Source: Pelargonium nanum
Taxonomy: Eukaryota > Streptophyta > Magnoliopsida > Geraniales > Geraniaceae
DNA length: 40,829 nt
NCBI GenBank assembly: GCA_036897485.1
Contig: JAYMTF010000297.1
Coordinates: 1-40,829, forward strand
Direction: 5' to 3'
In this document: in pieces, positions 32,853 through 40,829 of the stretch
Numbering within the stretch: position 1 is the first letter of the stretch
Layout of the letters: every line of letters begins with the position of its first letter
Program-made: the position numbers and the translations under genes
Notes under the pieces: model-generated
Told to the model about the DNA's origin: nothing
Seen by the model: only the letters and a program-made list of their open reading frames with translations
Databases searched by the model: none

Positions 32853-35800
32853 ATGGAAAAAATTTCAAAAACTTTTCCTCTGAATTCAAAAGATTACAAA
32901 TTATATGAAGAGGTTGGTGAAGGTGTGAGTGCCACAGTGTACAGAGCTCTCTGCATTCCACTTAATGAAGTAGTTGCAATCAAGGTTATGGACCTGGAGA
33001 GGTGCAGTAGTGATCTGGTATGTCATCTGATGTACTAACTTGTGCGTGTATTTTGTCTTTTATCATTATTTTTTTTCTTCTTTTGAAAAGCTGCTAAATA
33101 CTTTTAATGTTCAACTGTTAAGTTTTAATTGATATTCTGGCGACTAACACGGTAGACATAGTTGTGTGGTTTTGCTTCTTCATCAGTCTATATTCTACAT
33201 AGTAATTTTGATGATGTGGATGAAATGAGTGATCATTTTTGAAGTGTTAAAATTATATATGGTTATTGGCAGCATAGGATTCAGATTTTAGACATGCCAG
33301 TGTTGCTTTAATTGAATTGCAGAATTGTCCTTGACAGAAGCCACTTCCAAATCTTACTGTGATTCTGTTTCTGATTTCATGACTTAACACTCTCTTTTTG
33401 GTTTTCACAGGATGTTGTTCGTCAGGAAGTGCAGACAATGACCTTAATCAATCATCCAAATTTACTGAAGGCACACTGTTCATTCACATCTGGCAGAAGC
33501 CTCTGGATCGTGATGCCTTACATGTCTGGTGGATCTTGTCTTCACATAATGAAATCTTCCCATCAAGGGGGTTTTGAACAACCTGTTATTGCTACTCTCT
33601 TGTATGAAGTTCTTAAAGCTCTTGTTTATCTTCATGCCCATGGACACATCCACAGAGATGTTAAGGTACCCTGTCCTGTAGTTCCATTTTGGTGCTTTGG
33701 ATTATTTTTGCTCTCGTATGCTGTGCTTGTGGTTATTGAGAAGTTTGTATTCATAGATATGAATATGTTATGCCTGTAAAAAGTTTGGTGTAAGTGTAAA
33801 AATCCTTACTACTCATGGCAATATGTCATGCACGATGTTTCTTAGTGGTGCTTTCCACACCCTACTTAGTTGGGGGACATTTCAGTGTTTTTATTTTATT
33901 TCATATTTATGCCTTTTTAATCTTCCATTTTCAGGCTGGTAATATATTGGTTGATTCAAAAGGTGCAGTGAAGTTAGCGGACTTTGGAGTTTCAGCAAGT
34001 TTGTTTGATCATGGACATAGACAGCTTTCAAGAAATACATTTGTTGGAACTCCATGCTGGTGATTGCTTGTTCGCTGTCAATCTCTCACTAGATGATTAT
34101 TAAGATAATAGATATGATTTCTTACATGCTATAGTCTAACCCTTTCTTGTTGATCTTTAACATAATTAAAGTATTTTGTAGGATGGCTCCGGAAGTTATG
34201 CAGCAATTGCATGGATATGACTTCAAGTGAGTGGTTGATTTGCATTGAGTTGTAAATGGACAACTGTAGAGTATTAACCTAGCGTATAATATGTTTGTTG
34301 TCATTCAATAAACTTTTATGTTTTTTTTTTTAATCTGTTGTATCTGAATGTAAGGAAGCCTTCTATTGAACTTAAGCAATTGGAAACATATTAGATACGC
34401 ATGTAGTCAATTTTAAGTTTAGAGAATGGCACTTTGTGCAAAAGTATCCATATTACTCCTCCCAACACGAACTAATGGTTTGATGTAGAAAGACTTTCCA
34501 AGATCGCAGACCAGTGAAATGACTTCATTTTGAATACAAATGATACATGATTAATAGCTTTCTGAAATTTGAAGAATGATTTGTTATAAGAAACATCTTC
34601 ACGGCATTGACTAGTCTATTTTACCTTGAACTTATGTTATATGAGTGTGTAAAGTATCTAGCTTTTTATTTAGCTTCATCTGTTTTTCTCTAAAAGGTTA
34701 GTTTTCCTATGAACAGAGCAGACATCTGGTCCTTTGGAATAACAGCTCTAGAACTTGCTCATGGTAATGCCCCATTTTCCAAGTATCCTCCAATGAAGGT
34801 GATCTTTCCATCTCGTGAAATGGAATTGAATTGCGAAATCATTTCAGTTTGACTTTGAAAAAGAACTTATAGAATAAAAGATACAAAGTTTGAAAAGAAA
34901 TGTGTAATAGCTGGTGTGATTGGAATCTCAACACGATATACTCTCTCATTTGGAACTTATTTTTAAGAGTATGGTATTCTAATATTGTTGTACAGGAGGC
35001 TGATCTCCTTCTATATCATCAATGGAAAATTGGTCTTTATATTCTTCTGCGTAGTTCTTTTTTTTTTTTTTTTTGTTGAAAACTTCTGCATAGTTCATTA
35101 GTTGAACTATTGTTGACCTTTATCAGAAACTGTGTGTGGTTTGGATGTGGGTGGGTGTTTGTCTGTGAGCACATGCTTTATTGTGTTTATATATGGTAAG
35201 CCACTGTCATGTTCTATAGCGTCCGTATGGTCATGACTGTACTTAAGATATATCAGTGCTATGTGTTTTTTATTTTATTTTATATTATTTTAATTTTTTT
35301 TAGGCGGTGAAACTTACTATTTCTTCAAACCATCATAAACTTCTTTGCTTTCTTATAACAGATATTGATGATGACATTACAAAATGCACCACCCCGCCTT
35401 GACCATGAAAAGGACAAAAGATTTTCAAAGGTGTGTGTTGTTTAAATGTATCTTCTGGGAGATGACTTCTTCATTTGTCTTACAGTTTTTGTGCTTTGTA
35501 GTCCTTTAAAGAGATAGTAGCTGCTTGCTTAGTGAAGGATCCTAAGAAGCGTCCTACCTCACAAAATCTTCTGAGGCATCGTTTCTTTAAACATGTATAT
35601 TCAAATGAAATGGTGCCTAGATTACTACTTGATAGCCTTGCTCCACTCGGTGATCGGTTTAGGATGTTAAAGGTCTATCTTTTTTTATTCTGGTTCTGTT
35701 CATCTCTCATGGTGCTTATGATAGTCACATTTCTTTTGTTCGGAATATTCTAATATGCCTCTTTTTCAGGAAAATGAAGCTGACTTTCTTGTTAAAACTA

Positions 35801-38800
35801 AGTCCTTGAATGGGAATAAAGAGCTATTGTCACAGGTATTTGAAAACATTACAAAGATCTTGTTTACCTTAATGTACGATTATCCAGTCAAACAAATTTG
35901 AGAATTGGCTTTCCTGACAGGAGTTGTATGTCTTCCCTTTTAATAAGAGGGAGTTGGGATTTTTTAAGGGGAGAGTTTACCCCTCCCTCTTATGTAATTC
36001 ACTATTGCTGTTTGATCAGACAGGGAAAAAAAAAACAGGATTGCTTCATGTATATCTTGGGATGTTCCTTCACACCCAAGTTAGTTTTTGATAAATCTTC
36101 CTCTAGTTGCATGTACTTTGTGTATTAGCTTGATTAACAGCTTTTGGAGATTGCATATGAGTGATTGTGTGGCCACCTCATAGCTGTGATGTAGCCCTCA
36201 TAGGAGATGCATATGTTGTACTCCATCCATTCCACTATAGTTGTCTGAAGATTCAAATCTAAGTTTGGTTTAATTAGGAAAAATGTTATGGAATTAGGAA
36301 ATATAATGTATAAGTATTTGAAGAAAACAATTAATCCACATCAACAATGTAAAATTTCACGGTATCAAAGCCTCTTGATTCACTCTTTTTGAGTCTCTTG
36401 AAGCTTTTGTCAAGTAACTTATGTCTGCTGTAAATAGCAAAACAAAATATAATTCTGAATGAATACGTTGATTAATCATAGATGATATACGAGCATGATG
36501 ACAATGTGCTAAATATGTAGTGTTCAATTGCAGCGAGAGTATATGCGAGGAATTAGTGCATGGAATTTTGATCTTGAGGATTTGAAGAAACAGGCTGCTC
36601 TTGTAGGTTCATGCCTTTCTGTATTCTAATTTTAGAAAGAGTTTTATTGAAGACAAATAGAGTGATGTTGAATTCAAGTTTACGACTATTCAGTTTCATG
36701 TATAGATGAGCAATAATGATCCTGGATCAAATACCTGTAAACAAGAATTGGAAAGGCTGGATAGTTCTGATTCTGTAGAATATACACCTTTGAAGGAGGT
36801 AATTTACCTCTCTGTTTTTGGTTGCAACATATTCCTTCTTCATCTTTGAGTTCCATTAAACTGCATGTTTACTTTATATATGTTTATCATATGTGTTTGG
36901 TTTGTTTGGTTTGTTTTAGGATGGAAGTGATACTCCTCAGAATGACGATCTTCTATATCCTCTCCAAGCTGCTCAGTATGTATAATCTTATGCCTTGAAT
37001 TCAGTTGATTAATACATCCTGACATATTTCACCACATGATTTATATACAATAGTTATCATTTTGATATTACATGGAGAGTTTAGCTTTGTTTTGGCTGCT
37101 TTATACTTGTGACTATCTGTAATTTTTTAGTAGTACCAATCAGTGGTTGTTCTCAACATAAAGACTTGCAGTTGCCTTAGATCACATTGTTCATGCCAAT
37201 TCCCTTTATGCAGAAGTAACATAGATGTTTGTGACGATGATGCCAATACATACAGTTCAGATAAGGAAGGTGCAAGTTCCTCAGCTCTTGAACAATCCCT
37301 AAACTCGTCACTAATGGAAGACACAGAACCTAAAAGCTTTGGAGGTGATTATTTGGAGCAAAATTCCTTCTTATCACGTGCTGACACTTCTAAATGTTCA
37401 AGTTCCCTTAATGGCTCAGTTCCATCAAAGAATGATCTTTCCCCAGCTGGTGGAGTAAGTGATAACAAGTACAGGCAAGTGCAGGATCTTGGTGTCTGCC
37501 TCAAGGATAATATAGCATCTCTTCTATTTGGATTTTGTCTAATTTAACTATTCATTCATGACTCAATGGGAATTAAAATTCATGTCATATTGTGGCCCGG
37601 GAATTGCGTTCACTCTGGGTACATATAAAGCTATTGTCTTGCATGTCTTGCAAATTACATATTGATCGAGTATGAACCCACATATGTGACATAGTAGTTA
37701 TGAATATTACCTTCTATACCAACTAATGTTTTAAAACCACCATAGTCTTACATATTGCTAAATTTATTTATTGGACAATCGGAAATAAAAATATCTTTCA
37801 TATGCAGTGATCAAGTTGTATATCTTCAAGAGAGAGCTGTTAGCAGGCCTTTATCTGGTATGCCATTTATGCTTACTTTGTAGATTGACTCACATCTTTC
37901 ACATTAATTAGAACATGCACATAAAATGAAGTTTATAACCATGCCATGAGTATGTATTTGTTCATGTCGCACTGTCGCAGAGAATGCTTTAGATCAACCA
38001 AGTTTCCACTGCAAGGGACATATGAAAGTAAGAGAGGACTTCTCAGTGCCAACAGTTGACTACGCATTTGATATGTTCTGGTAATAATTTTGTAACCACA
38101 AAATTGTTTTATTCATATAGGCTGCTCCAAGTGATGTTAAGAACCAAACAAGCAGATCCACCTCTGTTCTTTCCTCCCTGCATAATATTTTGCAACATAA
38201 TTCCATGCAAAGGGTGCGCACAGATAAAACTCTCTGACTGCTTAATAACTTATGTTTGCACTGTATTTATATTGTTCTTTATAATTTTTTACAGGAAGAA
38301 ATAATGAGACTGTTAAAACATGTCAATCAAATAACAGGTAATAATTGTTTTAGCACTCTTGGGAAATGCACATGTTAAGTTCTTATGTCTTCATCTGTTA
38401 ATGGTGTTTTATGTCTTTTGTGTGTTAATGGTGTTCACTTATCTCTATTTTTCTCAATAAAAGATAACCGTACAGATTTTCTGGAGGCAGCAGGCCACAA
38501 GGAGCACTTACAGGTATGTGACTACTGGCTTTTGAAATATAACCTGCTCGTTGATGTCGACTGCTGCAGTTTAGTATAGTATTTTGAGAACCCAACTGGT
38601 GTACACACTCTAACTACCCCAAAATAAGTTTCGACTTTTTCTAAGATTGTTGTCTCGAATTGAGTATTCACTTTACCTTTTGGTTAATTAGTTTTATATG
38701 AATTACCAACAATAGGAATCACTCATTTCAACCAGAGCCCATGGATTATTAGGAGGAAAGTCTAACTCTTATTAACTTATTCTTAGTTTCTACAAAAATA

Positions 38801-39390
38801 TCAAAGCGGACACATTTTTGGTCACATTATAGTCCAATGCTGAACAGACTTGAATACTACACATTTCATCAGTGGTTCTAATTTATCACAGTTGCAGGTA
38901 TCTTTGGCGTCGTCCACAAGGGAAAGAGACCTCCAATCTCAGGTCATGCATATGCAACAAAGGTATTCAAGTTGTCTCTCCAAAGTCCCAACAACAACCT
39001 GGTCCAGATTAGTTTTCTTATTTTTAACACCTTGTTTTATCAGTATTGGAAAGCTTGTTGAAGAGGTGCAGATGCAAAAGTTGAAAAATGCTCAGGTACG
39101 TATCTTGATCTTATGCTGTATACATATTGTTTTGCCTTATGAAGTACATACCTTCATATCTTGGACGGAGAGTATGTGATCATGCCGATATGAACACAAT
39201 GTTTTCTCTTTACTTTTTTTTCTTTTTTGATACCACTCTTTACTTTTTTCTGCAAGGGATTGGTAAATTACTTGACCAGCACTTGAAATTTTCGTAGGTC
39301 ATGGTTTCAGTTAAATGTTCATTTTTATTTTTGCTTTTGAAACAGCTGGAAAGGAACTTAGGTGCTTTGCTCGGCAAGGAGAAAGATTAA
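32853..39390 (+). CDS. STE20-type Ser/Thr kinase, BLUS1-related (631 aa, 20 coding exons)
   Basis: Exons: 32853-33017, 33411-33665, 33935-34059, 34182-34226, 34717-34798, 35362-35430, 35502-35672, 35770-35835, 36534-36602, 36706-36798, 36920-36975, 37214-37468, 37808-37857, 37981-38027, 38121-38213, 38295-38337, 38464-38513, 38898-38962, 39044-39095 and 39346-39390. They total 1896 nt and end at TAA. The kinase domain (about residues 16-276) has all key motifs: glycine loop GEGVSATV (22-29), Lys44, Glu61, HRDVK (Asp138), DFG (Asp156), activation loop TFVGTPCW and APE (Glu186). The Ser-rich C-terminal half ends in a likely coiled coil (EEIMRLLKH to LERNLGALL). Closest relatives from memory are the Arabidopsis At1g70430/At1g23700 group, near BLUS1, a phototropin substrate in stomatal opening; the exact role of this branch is unsettled. 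The polyadenylation signal AATAAA is at 39567-39572. A TTGCAG duplication at the exon-18 acceptor could add Leu-Gln. Confidence 0.92.
36222..36300 (+). mobile_element. Possible Stowaway-like end inside a kinase intron
   Basis: The sequence TACTCCATCCATTCCACTAT at about 36219 looks like a Stowaway-type left terminus after TA. It lies in the intron between kinase exons 8 and 9 (35836-36533), one of the longer introns of the gene. I could not identify a matching right end, so this is weak. Confidence 0.3.
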
Positions 39391-39740
39391 CAAAGTGATT
39401 ATGATTTTGCTTTCCGCATTTCTTATGAATGACTAGATCCACCTAAGGCATGTTCTCATCGGCATTTGCCCTTTTGTTGTATGATATACTTTTTCTCGAA
39501 AATTTTGTATCCGTAAACGCATAAGTAATGTTTGAAATCATCGAAACAGTATGCAAGAGAACGAACAATAAATGTTTTTAGTATTAAAATAGCCACCCTA
39601 CAACTGAAAATTACACTTCTTTCATGTCCCTTTGGTATTTGAATTAACCATTTGACACTGAAATTTACAGTTCATAAGAATCATCCAATTTTGTATAAAA
39701 CTATGACTAACACCAACACATGTTCCTTCCTTGCCAATGT
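39391..39740. other. Shared 3' region of the converging kinase and SRO genes
   Basis: About 350 bp separate the kinase stop (39390) from the SRO stop (39741). The AATAAA at 39567-39572 can serve the kinase mRNA. The two 3' UTRs probably approach or overlap each other. Nothing else is recognisable here. Confidence 0.6.
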
Positions 39741-40829
39741 TTAGGGATAAGTGTTAACAGACCCTGCTTTGTTTCTTTCAAGTTTGATTACATAAACTAA
39801 CAAGTCATCTCCAGCAATTTGCCTCACTCTTCGTATAAGTTGCGGCCGCGATATCTTCCTTGCCTGTGATCAACAAAATTGCACAAAAAATCACATTAGA
39901 CTAGAATGTGTGAAATCTTATAGTGAAGCTTGGAAGAGAACAGGATAAAAAACACGTACCCGAAAATCTCTATAGTATTTGGTCATCGTATTCATTTTAG
40001 AAGTGTCCAGAAACCTCGAAAGTATAGACATTAAAGTTGGAAAACTCATCCATGGAGATGTGGGTCTTATCGAACTTGTTTGTATTCTTGGAGAACCTGA
40101 AACAAGTAAAAACAGCTGAAAAAGTTGAAAAAAGGCACTTTTCAACTCTCATTCCCATTGTAGGAAGAGAATAAAGAATAGTATTAAAAGAGAAAGAAAA
40201 CAAAATTGAAATTGAGTTGCTTGCTTACCCTTTAAGGAAGGTGAATTGAAACTGATGATGTAGTTGGGGAAGATATGAGAATTCATTGAAGAACTCCACA
40301 CAGTGTATCTTCTAGGCTTCACCGGATTATCAACACCCGAATCGAACTCCTTAGAACTTGGATGAACCTGATTCGAACCATTAGGAATCGGTTCCATCTT
40401 CCCTAATATCACCCGACACAACAATACATGCCTCAATCCATCTTCGTCAACCTCTGATGAAGTTGTGCTGTCAAATTCAAATTCAATTTTAAAAGTTAAA
40501 AAGACAAATTCAAATGTTCTTGACAAGTTACTTTTAAATTCAAATTCAAAATTTGTTTCTGGCAATTTACTTTTCTAATTCAAAATTTACTAATTGAGAA
40601 GAAAAAGTGTGATTATCATGTATCAAAATAACTTTTAACTCTTAAAGAAAAATTAGAAGATGAATTGGAGAAATATAAGTGAATTGAAATTTTGAAACTT
40701 AGATTTCACATTTCATGCATTTTCTCATCAACCAAACAGCAATTACTCACCTATCAATCGAGAACATAGCAGGGCTGAGGTGAACACCAACGCCGCCGCT
40801 GGAGCCACCATTCTTAGGCCTACCGAACC
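39741..40829 (-). CDS. RCD1/SRO family protein, C-terminal part (PARP-like end plus RST), cut by the window edge
   Basis: Four exons are visible: 40829-40751 (continues beyond the window), 40467-40229, 40096-39960 and 39863-39741 (TAA). Phase is kept across all three introns. The first two encode the end of the PARP-like domain: GVGVHLSPAMFSID, then RHVLLCRVILGKME, HPSSKEFDSGVDNP and YTVWSSSMNSHIFPNYIISF, the usual SRO/RCD1 order. The last two encode an RST domain with SPWMSFPTLMSIL, YYRDFRARKISR and RQIAGDDLL, which in this family binds transcription factors such as DREB2A. The protein ends about 15 residues after the domain, as in short SROs (SRO2-SRO5 type) without long C-terminal tails. 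SRO proteins act in stress and redox responses and mostly lack PARP activity; the residues that would decide this are outside the window. The neighbourhood points to the SRO3 position. Confidence 0.9.

Noticed and set aside
34998..35010. Possible extra kinase exon after TTGTACAG at 34996
   Set aside because: Including GAGGCTGATCTCC sequence would break the conserved PPMK-ILMMTLQ join seen in this kinase family. It is a decoy acceptor in the intron 34799-35361.
1..40829. CRISPR arrays, tRNA or full rRNA genes, operons
   Set aside because: None is seen. Regularly spaced repeats, cloverleaf structures and bacterial-style gene packing are all absent, as expected for plant nuclear DNA.

Overview
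The window is nuclear DNA of a flowering plant, most probably a dicot. It is AT-rich, its genes are split by many GT-AG introns, and long spacers carry MITE-like and other transposon remnants. There is no sign of bacterial or organellar DNA. All gene models below were assembled by eye: I tracked reading phase across each splice junction, and every complete model closes in frame with a single terminal stop.

Layout. (1) 1-2850: gene-free, with one MITE-like inverted-repeat element and a degenerate short repeat. (2) 3019-15052: three beta-type carbonic anhydrase genes in tandem, all on the minus strand. The first two (262 and 263 aa) come from a segmental duplication of about 3.2 kb. The third (256 aa) is the conserved, ancestral-looking member. 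(3) 15.5-22.9 kb: long gene-poor spacer. (4) 22942-25302, plus strand: a short AMSH-type JAMM deubiquitinase (234 aa, AMSH2-like). (5) 27291-28154, minus strand: an intronless DUF1645 protein (287 aa) with an ABRE/G-box cluster upstream. (6) 32853-39390, plus strand: a STE20-type kinase of the BLUS1-related group (20 coding exons, 631 aa). (7) 39741-40829, minus strand: the C-terminal part of an RCD1/SRO protein (end of the PARP-like domain plus the RST domain), running off the right edge.

Context. The order beta-CA, DUF1645, STE20-like kinase, SRO matches, from memory, Arabidopsis chromosome 1 around At1g70410 (BCA4), At1g70420, At1g70430 and At1g70440 (SRO3). The block therefore looks like old conserved microsynteny. 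The lineage-specific changes are expansion of the carbonic anhydrase to three copies and an AMSH2-like gene lying between the CA array and the DUF1645 gene.

The genes do not form a single pathway. Carbonic anhydrases interconvert CO2 and bicarbonate, and BLUS1-type kinases act in stomatal signalling, so a shared guard-cell link is possible, but nothing in the sequence proves it. I found no exotic new system. The most informative observations are the tandem CA duplication with a CACTA-type end exactly at its breakpoint, the clean loss of one intron in the duplicated pair, and possible alternative products of the kinase gene.
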